Positions 1 through 10,859 of a stretch of DNA of 64,000 nucleotides are shown piece by piece. A model generated the notes under the pieces. The model was not told the DNA's origin, did not search any database, and saw nothing but the letters and a program-made list of their open reading frames with translations. How positions within the stretch are numbered: the stretch's first letter is position 1; the number at the start of each line of letters is the position of its first letter. Where the stretch lies: assembly GCF_036711975.1 (NCBI RefSeq), contig NC_091972.1, positions 11,971,001 through 12,035,000 on the forward strand, given 5' to 3'. Made by a program: the position numbers and the translations under genes. This DNA is from Onthophagus taurus. Lineage: Eukaryota; Arthropoda; Insecta; Coleoptera; Scarabaeidae.

Positions 1-169
1 GCCATTACTAATTGCCAAAGAATACTTCATGGTATAATTAATGTTTGTAAACAAAACTAACCTTACATAACATTCAGCGTCTGAAGACACAGGGTTAAAC
101 CCGAAACTTAAAAATATACAACTTAGCGCTGAATAACAATTAAAACTAGAACTAACACTTGCACTAGAA

Positions 170-577
170 CTATACTCTGTTTTTAAACCAGGAGGAGTAA
201 ACGCGAAAGTCAGATTTACACTGGAAAAAATCACCAGAAAATATCACTAGATATTTTGGCGGTAAATTTAAATTAATAATTATTATTTATTTATTTACTT
301 ATTATTGTATTTATTTTCGTTTGTTATCGTCAACACTATACATACAAATTAACATTGAAGTTATGAGTGTATTTATTTCAAAATATAATAAAAAAGGGTT
401 TAAGAACACAAAATATACAATAATGACACGAAACTGTCGAATTATCAATTACCTAACCTTCAAATTCAAAATCAAAATTGCCTGTGTGTGAACCTTCCTC
501 GCATTCAACCAATCACGTGCAAGGTCAATCTGGTGACAAATTTAAAATACTCCTCCTGGTTTAAAAACAGAGTATAG
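170..577. mobile_element. MITE with 30-bp terminal inverted repeats
   Basis: The ends at about 170-200 and 548-577 are inverted copies of each other (left end begins CTATACTCTGTTTTTAAACC). The 350-base interior is AT-rich and has no reading frame. It contains TTTTGGCGGTAAATTTAAA at about 253, which also occurs in another inverted-repeat element near 46080, so the two may be related. No transposase is present, so this is a non-autonomous element. I could not define a clear target-site duplication. Confidence 0.7.
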
Positions 578-898
578 TGATTTTATACATTTTATGTTGG
601 GTATCCTGCGTTACCATGGAAATTTTAATGAATATTTTAAAATATTAAATGACAGCTTTATGTCATGTCATTAAAGATATCAAATTGAGGTTATGTTAAG
701 TGCATCTCAATAATTTCTTTGTATCACAAGTTTAATAATCCTATTTGTTATCTGATAAGACTTTATCTTAAATACATATAATTAGTAAGTGACACATAGT
801 TTTTTTTAAAATATTTTAAGTAATTATAAACAGTAAAAATTATAATAGAATAAAATATATATAACTAAAAAAATATTGAATAATATTTTTAACCTCAC

Positions 899-1255
899 CT
901 GACTAACGATAATTGGAAATTGATCAGGATTTGGTCTGTACTGTATCAATTTATCCAAACATCTTGACACTGAAACTCGATTACAAGCAAACACCAAAAC
1001 TGGTATAACAACATTTTTTAAACTGTTTTGCCGCTCACTCTCCCCAATTTTCTTTCTACTTAAAATACCCTGCACTTTTCCGATCATCTCCTTATTTTGT
1101 GCCATTTGCTCGTTAATTCCAGCCTCTAATCTACCAATTTCAAGTTCCAAAACAGCCGAGGGCTCCTCTAGCCTGCGTATTAATGCGTAATATGTCAGCG
1201 TGCCCCATATCACCAAGCATATTGCAACAATCAGCGAAGACCTCTTCAATCGCAT
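899..1255 (-). CDS. Mgat1: MGAT1, alpha-1,3-mannosyl-glycoprotein N-acetylglucosaminyltransferase I (first coding exon)
   Basis: First coding exon of 119 codons, read on the minus strand from the ATG at 1255. It ends in ATCGTTAGTCAG before the donor GTGAGG at 898, phase 0. Residues 8-25 form a hydrophobic signal anchor, expected of a type II Golgi enzyme. A stem with coiled-coil character follows (about 30-75). The catalytic domain then begins with PVLVFACNRVSVSRCLDKL and YRPNPDQFPIIVSQ, which match the start of the GlcNAc-transferase I domain almost word for word. The family enzyme adds the first GlcNAc to Man5 N-glycans, opening the route to hybrid and complex glycans. The remaining exons should lie beyond position 1; I see none in 1-898. 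Confidence 0.9.
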
Positions 1256-1773
1256 GGTACTTTAACAACTGTTTATGAAATCCTACAAATGAAAAAGCGA
1301 ATTTTTTTGATATTGTGTAAGAAAAACTACAAAATGTATTGTTTACTTACAGTAGTAAGCATTCTGTGTTGCTTTTATCACATTTTTAACCACATTTTTC
1401 ATATTTATCAACTTATTGGCATTTGGGATTTTAGAGGCTTGATATGTTAACAATGTAAACCGTCTGGTTTACACGAACGCAAGCCGATTACGTGTATTTC
1501 CGTTTCGTCACGTTACTCATATTTTATAGACGTAAAATGATTGGAAAAAAATTTATTTACTTTTTTTATAACATGTGTGACAATTTGACGTTTGGTCAAA
1601 GCACTTTGTGTAATTTTAAGTGTAGCTATTCATCAATAGATGTCTCTAGTTTCATTATTATAACGATATCTATAACAAATCAGCAAATTTCACCAATTAA
1701 AATAATAAAAAGTAAACATATTTTAGAAAACCTATTTAATTATACCACAATTGATTATTACATACAGTTCAGG

Positions 1774-1974
1774 TCAATGAAAAAATAAAGACCCTTGTGG
1801 TGCCCTGACCAAATTATTCTCTTTATAAAACCGCATGGTAGCAAGTTCTTTCATCATCGGTCTGTAATCTCCGTCATCTTGTGAATTTAATGATTGTATA
1901 ATAGCCACCAAAATATGAACGCTAGCACAAATTGCACAAGTCAATAGAATAGACTCCAAGACGTTCAAGGCCAT
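1774..1974 (-). CDS. Possible small single-pass membrane protein, 66 aa
   Basis: An open frame starts at an ATG at 1974 and ends at TGA at 1774. The protein has one hydrophobic segment (about residues 7-27, LESILLTCAICASVHILVAI), then an acidic and polar stretch with DDGDYRPMMKEL, and ends GSLFFH. It lies 0.5 kb upstream of the MGAT1 exon on the same strand. It could be a stand-alone microprotein, an exon of a longer gene, or chance. I do not recognise the family. A clean AATAAA is not evident right after the stop. The amino-acid make-up looks protein-like for such AT-rich DNA, which is the main support. Confidence 0.4.
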   Translation of the reverse strand: MALNVLESILLTCAICASVHILVAIIQSLNSQDDGDYRPMMKELATMRFYKENNLVRAPQGSLFFH

Positions 1975-2430
1975 TAATTATATGTATAAGCTTTTCTTGC
2001 AGCACTTACTGATGTTTTAATGAAACCTTCCGCGTTTTTTACATCTTCTCTCTGCGATATTTCCGACAAAGAAAACCAACGGTGATATTATTATGATTGT
2101 TGGTTTTTATGCCCCTAAGTCGTATATGTAGGAATGAAGGTTTATCAGCAGGCTACCCCTTACCTGAAGAAAAAACCATGATGCGGTCGGTATGAATTAC
2201 GATATGGGTGATACGCGTGATACGAATAAAATTTGATGTTTACTTTTTTATGATCAATAAAAAAATTGATAAAATGTCAATAAATCTAGGTTCACTACAA
2301 ATTTATTGTTTAATTAAACGTTCAATAAAAGGTCATAAATATTTTTCAATTATTATCCCTCCAAACTAAAATAGTATGTATATTATCACTATATCATGCA
2401 GTTAGTTTTAAGAAATTTTAGGAAAATCAG
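1975..2430. other. Intergenic, nothing recognised
   Basis: AT-rich sequence upstream of the small minus-strand frame. No coding exon or repeat structure was recognised. Confidence 0.5.
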
Positions 2431-3020
2431 GCTCACATTTATAGTGCTACATGTGAGTTTTTATGTATAGATCATTTGATCTAGTTCAAATCGCTGAAAC
2501 CAATTTAGCTCTAAAGACATTCATCTCATCAGTTGTTAGCAAATCATAAAGAAAAGTTAGAAGAGGATGTAAAAACATTTCTGACGGTTTTTTGTTGTAT
2601 TGTAATTAAAAGAACATCAATGGCACTTAACGGTAGATTATAGAAAAAAGCCGAAAGGGAGAAAGAGTTGCGATTAGACTTGCTATTGCGATGATATGGG
2701 AACAGCAGAATAAGTACATAATGATTGCCCTTTTCTGCCCTAATCCAACAGATTTTTGGATAATGTAATCCTGAATCAATTGCGACAGATAGTGATATGT
2801 CTGTGTTAAAAACTGGTTTACTCAAGTAGAGCTAAATGATTTGGTTAGGAACATGGGCTTAACAGAGGAGAAAACTGAACTACTTGGCTCCAGACTCAAG
2901 AAGAAATATTTATTGGCAGCAGAAATTAACATTCATGTATGTCAGAAAAACACACTGATTTACGTCGACCCTATTAGGTTTTTCAACTGAATAACTCAAA
3001 TTGGTACTCAAACATGCCTA
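2430..3020 (+). pseudogene. Degenerate repeat-derived ORF fragment
   Basis: The plus-strand reading near 2835-2915 gives VELNDLVRNMGLTEEKTELL followed by GSRLKKKYLLAAE. This resembles a fragment seen repeatedly in arthropod repeat-derived predictions (E/DLVRDLxLxKxxAELLxSRL). Flanking frames are broken by stops, so it is not an active gene. The parent element is not identified; this is recognition from memory and not a search result. Confidence 0.35.
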
Positions 3021-3284
3021 TAAGGCTAAATTGCTGCATCAATTGCAACGAATGACCCCGGAGCAACTTAAGCACTGGCAAAACGCTGACCATCTAAACT
3101 GATGGATCAAAGGAGCTCCAGCTACACCTTTCCACTTCGCTAGAGTCGTCCTGCACGACTCCTCAGACCGAAATAACTGCTATAAGTATAGCAACCAATG
3201 TGATCATGTTGTGGCTTGGAGATGCATTCTCCACCATATACCTATTGTAGATCAATAACATTGCCTATAACCCAAAATACGGGG

Positions 3285-3530
3285 AAATTGTAACAGAATT
3301 ACCACCGAAGTATTTGATACCGGAGGGGAATGAGGTTGGGGCCAGACTTAGGTGTGGTAACGAAGAGCCAATAGATATTGGATGGAGGATGAGAAGATGG
3401 AGGATGCCGAAGGAGAAGGCGAAGCGGAGAAGATGGGTGGGTGAGGTGGTGGCAGCGAGGATACATACATAGGTAGGCAGGGGAAAGCTGGGGAAAGGGG
3501 TTATTATTATTTCTCCTATGTGCATTGTTG
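3285..3530 (+). pseudogene. Non-LTR retrotransposon 3' fragment
   Basis: This G/A-rich island on the plus strand reads ELPPKYLIPEGNEVGARLRC, then GNEEPIDIGWRMRRWRM. That matches the C-terminal part of a non-LTR reverse transcriptase ORF, where a Cys-containing tail follows an ARxRCGNEE-like motif. Two larger fragments of the same compositional type lie at 16440 and 36350. The base composition differs sharply from the AT-rich flanks. The minus-strand open frames here are antisense to it. Confidence 0.5.
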
Positions 3531-3866
3531 TAATGCAGTGGAGGCAATAAATTATTAGTATTATTATTACACTCAAATCTTCTAACTACCATACCAGGTT
3601 TATACAAAGTATTCTCCTTATTGGGGAAATACAAGTCTACTTCGCGCCATATTATATTTTTCTGTAGGCAACTAACACGTCTGCCTTCTAATGACGTATT
3701 TCATTCAAAATGGGTTTTGTCATGAAATATTTAATCATTCAAGCATCTCGAGAGGAATAAAATGTTTTAGGAACACGTCTTATAATGTTATATACACGAG
3801 TTTTAGATTGACGTGGTGGTATAGTTTGCCCTAACAGTCCATTTGGAACAACCAATTCAGAGCTTA

Positions 3867-4427
3867 TACAGGGTGATTCAAAAAACCGCTGACAGACTTC
3901 TAGAGTAGATAATACACGAACAATTAAGATGAATTGTCTTAATGTACATGGGGTCGCAAATGCCTCGTTGGCGAGAAATAGCGGATCAAAGTTTCTTTAC
4001 AATTAAACATTATCTGCTATAAAAAGCACTTTTTTAAAATATTGTCTACGCCATTGCTCTCTACGCGTGTAAAGTGATCAATTATCTATCAATTGGTCTC
4101 TTATAAAACTTTGATCAAAACAAAAGTTTGTAGAAAATTTGTTAATTCAATCAATGTTGCTTTAATCAAAGTTTTGTAAGAGACCAATTGATAGATAATT
4201 GATCACTTTACACGAAAATACTGCCCGTTTTACAAAATTAGCAGTGGAGTTGGAAATATTTTTAAAAAAGGGCTTTTTATTGCAGGTAATGTTTAATTTT
4301 AAAGAAACTTTAACCCGCTGTATCTCGTTAAGGAGACATTTGCGACCCCATGTATATTAAGACTTTCCATCTTAATTTTTGATGTATTACCTAGAAGTCG
4401 GTCAGCGGTTTTTTGAATCATCCTGTA
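3867..4427. mobile_element. 561-bp palindromic fold-back element (Tc1/mariner-type ends)
   Basis: It begins TACAGGGTGATTCAAAAAAC at 3867 and ends with the inverted match GATTCAAAA...TCCTGTA near 4427. The two arms are complementary over most of their length: 3867-4120 pairs with 4150-4427, including a stretch around AATTATCTATCAATTGGTCT. TA at both ends fits a Tc1/mariner-type TA target. There is no coding capacity. Confidence 0.8.
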
Positions 4428-4439
4428 TACATGCAAGTT

Positions 4440-4836
4440 TTGCAAGTTCAAAGTTAGCAACAACAGGAATGCAGAAATAAACTTTTAGAGATGTTAATTA
4501 AGTCACATAGCATACTTTTAGGTATTCCTGTAGGAATTTTAACTACTTTTAAGACATCGTGGGCTTGATATGTCTAAAGCGTGCATTAGGATTTCTAGGG
4601 TTAAAATGTCAAAGTAAAAGCGCGCCAATTTTAAATGTTATACGACTCAAGAATTTTTTTAATTGTAAAATGTTCTAAAAAAGCTTTCTTATAACTACTA
4701 ATATACTTTACTGTTTCTTAATTAATAATTTATTTTATAATTAATATTTGAAACTTTATTTTTATTGACATGATTGACATGCGGAATTATAACCTACAAA
4801 AACTTACATTTTAAAATATCTAAATTCGCAATAAAT
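4440..4836. other. Upstream region of the mitochondrial LeuRS gene
   Basis: AT-rich region holding the expected promoter. No TATA box or initiator could be chosen with confidence. Confidence 0.4.
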
Positions 4837-7790
4837 ATGTTGTTGTTGACTAAAATACCTGCTATAAAATGTAAATATTACCTTAATTTTTTAAGAAGAT
4901 GTAGTACCACAAACATCTGGGTAAGTTTTACTTAAAACATTATAGGTTATGTTATTTTTTGAGGTTAAAAATGTCTAATATTTATTTTATCGTTTTATTT
5001 GAAAGAAAGAAGACCTAACGTTAGAATTAAAACATAAAATAGAACAACGTTGGAGTGAAATTATTAATAAACGAGATGCAAACACCGAAAATCAAACGAA
5101 ATGTTATGTTTTATCGATGTTTCCATATCCCTCAGGACAACTTCATATGGGTCATGTTAGGGTTTATACCATTAGCGATTCAGTGGCAAGGTTTCAAAGA
5201 ATGAATGGAAAAAATGTGATTCATCCAATTGGTTGGGATGCCTTTGGTTTACCAGCAGAAAACGCAGCGATCGAACGTAACATTCCTCCAGAAGATTGGA
5301 CTAAACAGAATATAGACCATATGAAGACACAATTAAAAGAATTAGGGTGTAGTTTTGATTGGGATCGTGAAATAAGTACTTGTTCTCCTGAATATTATCG
5401 TTGGACACAAGATTTATTTCTTAAACTTTATGAAAAAGGGCTTGTTTATCAAAAAAAGGTAAATAAATCAAAAAAATTAATATGAAAATTTAGTTTATTT
5501 AGGCTTTAGTTAATTGGGATCCTGTTGACAAAACTGTGTTAGCTGACGAACAAGTTGATGAGAATGGATATGCTTGGAGATCAGGAGCGAAGGTGGAAAA
5601 AAAGTATTTAAAACAGTGGTTTGTTAAAACTAGATATTTTGCGAAAGATTTATATGATGGTTTAAGTGATGATATTCTACATGATTGGAGAGATATTTTA
5701 AAGATACAAAAACATTGGATTGGAGATTGTAATGGGATTACTTTCGATTTAAATTTGATTGGTAGTGAAGATGAAAAGACAATTAGTATTTGGACTGATA
5801 AACCCGAATATTTCAGCGAAGCAAAATTTATTATTGTACCAAAAAATCATTTATTTGCAAACTATGATGGGGAAGTTTCACAAGGAGGCGTTAAAAAATT
5901 AAAAATTCATGCTGAAAACTTTATTACTAATAAAAATATCCCTATTTATGTTGATTCCAATAACTTTGAATTTGAATCTGAGTATTATTTAGGTTTTCCT
6001 GGCTTAAATGAGCATGATACAAACTTTGCTATTCAACAAAACATACAATATAAAACTCCCGAAATTTTAACACCACCCGAAATTAATGATATCACCCAAA
6101 AAATCGTAGATAAAGCTAAAAATTTAAATAAAGGCGGTTATAAAACAAGTGCCAAATTAAAAGATTGGTTAATATCAAGACAAAGATATTGGGGAACACC
6201 AATTCCGATAATTCATTGCAAATTTTGTGGTCCACAACCTGTCCCAAGAAAAAATCTTCCCATAGAACTTCCTAAAATGAAAGAAGAAAATTTCAAAATC
6301 GTTTCATTATCAAAATGTCACGATTGGTTAGAAACAAGTTGTCCTAAGTGTAATCAATTAGCTTTAAGAGAAACTGATACGATGGATACATTTGTTGATA
6401 GTTCTTGGTATTACTTAAGATATTTAGATCCACACAACACAAAAGAAATTTTTAATAAAGAAATAATCAAAAATTATTCTCCAGTTGAGTTATATATCGG
6501 CGGAAAAGAACACGCTGTTTTACATTTATATTATGCGAGATTTATTAATCATTTTTTGTATTCTTTGGGATTGGTCCCAACAAAAGAACCGTTTAAACGA
6601 CTACTTGTGCAGGGAATGGTTATGGGAAGAAGTTTTAGGGTGAAAAACAGCGGGAGATATGTTAAAGAAACTGAGGTGAAAGTTATTGGTAAAAAAATCT
6701 TATAAATTAAAACATTTTAATAAATTTATTTATTTTTAAAGATTTAAAACGAAATAAAGCCGTATTGAAAGATACAAATGACCCAGTTGTTATACAATGG
6801 GAAAAAATGAGTAAATCTAAACATAATGGGGTCGATCCTAATGAAATGTTTAAAAATTATGGTGTTGATACAACCCGGTTGTTAATTATGGCAGATGTTG
6901 CACCAACTTCGCATAGAAACTGGAATTCTAACAGTAAACATTATTTTGGTAGTAATTATAAGAAAATAATATTTTTTTAATTTATTTAGCATTTCCTGGT
7001 ATTTTAAATTGGCAAAGACGATTATGGTTAACAATTCAAGAATTTTTAACACACAGAAATTACCCACCAAAAGAAATTTCAAAAAATAAATTTGATGAAG
7101 AAGATTTTTACATGTTTGATTCAAGGAATTATTACGTAAAAGGGGCAACGTTTAATTATTGTACTTCCCAACAAATGAGTGTTGCTCTATCTAAAATGCA
7201 GGGTTTTACAAATAGTTTAAGAGTAATTTAATTTAAAAACAAAACGACTTATTTTTAAATAACTCATTTTTAGAAAGTTTCGCCACAAACTTTCGCTAAA
7301 AGTAAACAATTCGAAAGAGCTTTAGGTTGTCAAATAATTTTATTGGCTCCAATGGCCCCTCATTTCGCCTCGCAATTATGGGAGGGTTTCGTATCCGCCC
7401 CAAATCGATTAAATCCGGATGAATTTTTTTGGGACAAGAATGTTTTGGAACAAAAATGGCCGGATATTGATTCGAATTATCAATTGGAGTTGGTTATTCA
7501 AGTATGTAACGAAAAAATTTGTAACATATTAGACTAATTTTCTTCATTAATAATAGGTTAATGGAACTGAAAATGGGGTAATAAAATTTCCACGTGAAGA
7601 ATTAGAAGAGTTATCACAAGAAGAAGCGTTGAAACTAGCTTTAGATAATAAAAAAGTTCAAATGATTTTAGAAAAAAGATCCATCATTGATGTAGAATAT
7701 ATTAAACATTTTGGTTATGAAAATGTTATTAATTTAAAAACGACGGATGTTGTTAAAAAAGAGAAAATAGCTGAAGAAATAATGAATTAA
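4837..7790 (+). CDS. LARS2: Mitochondrial leucyl-tRNA synthetase, complete, 7 exons, 874 aa
   Basis: Exons: 4837-4920, 5006-5458, 5503-6688, 6742-6948, 6990-7222, 7274-7501 and 7557-7790. All introns are short GT-AG introns and all phases agree, giving 874 codons plus TAA. The enzyme charges mitochondrial tRNA-Leu with leucine. Exon 1 encodes a basic N-terminus, [20 protein letters not shown], expected of a mitochondrial presequence. Class I signatures are present: the HIGH motif as HMGH (residues 75-78, after MFPYPSGQL) and KMSKS (about 596-600, followed by KHNGVDP). [15 protein letters not shown] lies near residue 400, and two CxxC pairs (CKFC, CPKC) are kept. The length is close to human LARS2 (903). 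The editing insert lacks the usual threonine-rich TTRPDT-like peptide and has WTDKPEYF instead, as in the editing-defective human mitochondrial enzyme. The introns exclude bacterial contamination. Confidence 0.95.
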
Positions 7791-7859
7791 AGTTTAAAAG
7801 AGTTTCTTTTTTATTTTCCCTATGTTTTGTATTGTAAGTTATTGAGTTAGATAACCTCC

Positions 7860-8620
7860 ATGAATTCAAAGAGACGCCAACTCTAGCAATGGATGTTCTG
7901 CTTGGCCTATCTCCTTTGCATTTGCATATAGAGAAAGTGGCAAGAACTACCATTTATAGGTTGAAGCAGTACCAGATACCAGATTGTATGCTGGATCGAA
8001 AATGAAAATTCTCTGGTTCAAGCAGATATTTGCATGTTTAGAGATGGATTAAAAATGCCGGACGAGGTTGGGGCAGGAGTATACTGCCAGACACTTTGGA
8101 TTAAGCAAGCTTACAGCCTAGATGCATACTGTACTGTATTTTAGGCGGAAGTATTTGCTATTAATATGGGTGCTAAAATCCTTCTTGGTGAAGAACATGA
8201 CAGTACGATTTTTCTCAGACAGTCAAACCGCTCTCCAGCAAATGCAGTGGCAGATGAGCTAGCACAAGAGGGAACGCTAAAGCGTTTGTAGAGCCAAAGC
8301 CAGCAGTTAGTATATCATTTGCGATGGCCAAACATAGGATTGAACTGTGGGCTGAGGAGAGACTTCGGCTACTGTGGACCAGTTCTCCTGGAATGAGATA
8401 CACCAAGTTGTTTATTAACATCGCCATTCTTGGAATATTTTAGGACTTTTTCGTAGCAGCATTAAAGTTGTAATGGGTGTCTTTACTGGGCACTGACGAT
8501 TAAAGACACACCTCAACTTGTTGGGCCTAGCCGACGATGTTTGGGTCGCAGTTTATCTCCCCAAAGGATCTGAATGACTTCACCGAGCAAGGCAATTTAT
8601 TTATTTTTCAGTTCATTCCG
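7860..8620 (+). pseudogene. Non-LTR retrotransposon RNase H and C-terminal fragment
   Basis: Broken plus-strand frames read TPTLAMDVLLGLSPLHLHIE, then DEVGAGVYCQTLWIKQAYSL and VFxAEVFAI. Further on come NAVADELAQEGT and VFTGH followed by RLKTHLNLLGLADDVW. This order is typical of the RNase H domain and tail of insect jockey/R1-like elements: the DG..GAG strand, the AE residue pair, ADELA and the GHxxLxxHLxxLGLAD tail. Stops and frameshifts are frequent, so it is a dead 5'-truncated copy. It begins just after the 3' end of the LeuRS gene. Confidence 0.8.
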
Positions 8621-8663
8621 CCACTATATTTTACATATGCGTAATTTTTTGATTGACTCCACT

Positions 8664-8900
8664 TTTATTAAGATATTATCGTTACACTAATATTAAAGTA
8701 TAATAAGTACAAATAAGATATCATTGAATTAAAAAAAAAGATAATTGGTTATTTGATTCAGTTTGTTCAAGTTTTAATTAATAAAAAAGTCTTTCTTAAA
8801 AAAATGGCACAATCTTCTCTCCAAATCAACAAGCCTTGTCATATCAATAATATTATTCTTCGTCGGTTGCCGACAAATGTGTAGCTTCAGTGGCTCCAAG
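8664..8900 (-). CDS. Putative last exon of an unknown gene, copy 1
   Basis: On the minus strand, a pyrimidine-rich acceptor ending CAG is followed at 8900 by 15 codons, LGATEATHLSATDEE, and a TAA at 8853-8855. An untranslated tail leads to AATAAA (8664-8669 in plus coordinates). A diverged copy with the same architecture, a similar peptide, the same stop context and the same AATAAA position lies at 10590-10843. Conservation of acceptor, frame, stop and poly(A) signal supports a real 3' exon pair. The rest of the gene was not found and the protein family is unknown. Confidence 0.4.
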
Positions 8901-8904
8901 CTGA

Positions 8905-10585
8905 AAAAAAAATAATGGATTAAAATAATTCTCATTGATTTCGTGATTGTAATTAATTTAGTATTCACAAATTATTCAAGAAGAATAACTTAAAGAACAT
9001 GTTGCAGCAATGAAAAGCAATGTACAGTTTTTATTTGGATCATAAAAGTAGCAGCAATTATAAGAATACAGAGTTTTACTGCAAGATTTTCAGAATTAGG
9101 CGTTTCCATCCATTTGTACTTGCAAGTATCATCAAAAATTAATTTAATCATGGGAAGATGGCGGTTAGATAAGATTGGGCTAAAACTTTTTTATCTGTCT
9201 TTGCGAATACCACAAAAGGCAAGTGTAGGAAATTTACAACAAATTTTATGATTACCATTATCACAAATAAAGAAAAGCGATCTATAAACAATGTATGGTG
9301 ATTTGAAAAGAAAACGTTCTGCAACATCATGAGTAAATTAGAGACTATGTATCAAACATAGAGATAAAATAACATTAGCTAAAAGATTTTCCAAGAACTC
9401 GAGGTTTTCAGTACCTGTCAATGGTTCCGCAACATTTCCAAGTTAACCAGATGTTTTTAAAGAAACACTGTTGATATCTGGCTTACACAGTATCTTCATT
9501 GCATTAAACATAGCTGTTGGGAAAAGTGATTATTCTATTTTTAGTAAAATTAGCTTCATTGGTAATAAAAACGTTTATAGCAAAAATTAGTAATTGTAAA
9601 GCTATCCGCCAAAAACCATTCACAAAATGTACAACTACCGTTATGTAACAAACCGCATTTTGGGATTCGAAAGCGATTAAAAAAAATAATAAAACGCAAT
9701 ACAGGCAGAACTTTGTAATTTAATTACGAAGTTGCGTCTTGAGAACCGAGGGTCCAGACTAAATACTACGTAGGCGGTTCTGGCAGGAATGTGCCGAGGT
9801 GGCAGTTAGAGTAGATGGAGCAGGGAAGAAATGAAGAAAAAATCGGGGAGTCGGTTACGGGATTGGAACAGAAAAGCATCGGGCGAAACCGGGAAATTAA
9901 AGTTTTTGTTGTGTTTTTAAATTCGAGTCGTGCGATTTGAACTTATAGCAATTTAGTTATAAAATTCGTTGAATTGGATTCTCTTTCTTCGATGAATATT
10001 TTACTTTAACAAACGGGTAAGCGTTATTAAAATCTTAAACTTCCGATTTCTCATTGAACCTGCTAACCACCTCGGCAAATTCCGTAATGATGTTGTTGAA
10101 TAGCTTATGTCATGTAATTTTTACTTTTTAAAATCTTTGTCAGTTGTTTTTTTTTATATATATAATATAATACGTTCTTGTTCAAAAATAAAGCAAACTT
10201 ATTCTTTAGCAGTGAAATTTCGTTTTCTTTCAATCTATTTTTATTCTTAATTTCAAATTACTGCCGTTCGCTTTCAAGTGAACGAATGCAGTGTGCCAAA
10301 CCCTAACTCAGTCATTGCTAGCTATCAAGAAAACGGTAGTGCGTGGACAGTTGGGTACGCGAGCCGCTCCGTGGACCTAGCTAGGAAACCCACTACGGGA
10401 AACGAGAACTTCTCGAGAGCTAGTTTGTGACAGTTATAATTCAGACCAATAAGGGCTTGTGCCTATTAGACATGGTAAGAATGTAGAAGCTGCCCATAAA
10501 GACTTCTTCAAACAAGAAAGCTGATTATATACATTTGAACTAATATTTTTTTCAGGATTTTCATTTCTAACCCAGTGATTAATTC
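8905..10585. other. Spacer between the duplicated last exons, including a GC-richer block
   Basis: Part of the spacer (about 9470-9620) is similar to sequence at 10885-11000, so the duplication extends beyond the two exons. The block 9730-9900 and the block 10260-10440 are clearly more GC-rich than the surroundings and look like inserted repeat DNA. They carry no readable protein, and an LTR-like origin is possible but unproven. Confidence 0.4.
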
Positions 10586-10589
10586 CATT

Positions 10590-10843
10590 TTTATTAAGAT
10601 TTTATTATTAAAAAGTTACATTAATAATAAAGTATAATATTTATAAGTACAAATAAGTATAAATACTGGTATCGTTGAAATAAAAAAGTGTATTTGGTTA
10701 TTTGATTCAGTACGTTCAAGTTTTTATGAACAAAAAAGTCTTTTTAAAAAAAATGGCACAATCTTCTTCCCAACTCAACAAGAATCATAAAATTATTCTT
10801 CATCGGTAGCCGCCAAACGTGTTGTAGCATCATTGGCTGCGTT
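10590..10843 (-). CDS. Putative last exon of an unknown gene, copy 2
   Basis: The minus strand reads TTTCAG acceptor, then NAANDATTRLAATDEE and TAA (10793-10843), then an untranslated tail ending at AATAAA (10590-10595 in plus coordinates). It aligns with copy 1 at 8664-8900 through coding sequence, tail and the first bases of the upstream intron. The two could be paralogous genes, alternative last exons or decayed duplicates. No upstream exons were recognised between here and the EcKL gene. Confidence 0.4.
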
Positions 10844-10859
10844 CTGAAACAATACCAAT

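Noticed and set aside
3265-3634. Two overlapping minus-strand frames of about 100 residues
   Set aside because: They are antisense to the retrotransposon fragment on the plus strand and show no protein-like features.
4837-7790. Bacterial contamination or horizontally acquired LeuRS
   Set aside because: Six spliceosomal introns, a presequence-like start and close agreement with animal LARS2 show that it is the nuclear gene for the mitochondrial enzyme.
9730-10440. Possible complete LTR retrotransposon
   Set aside because: The two GC-richer blocks lack matching terminal repeats, a primer-binding site and any pol motif.
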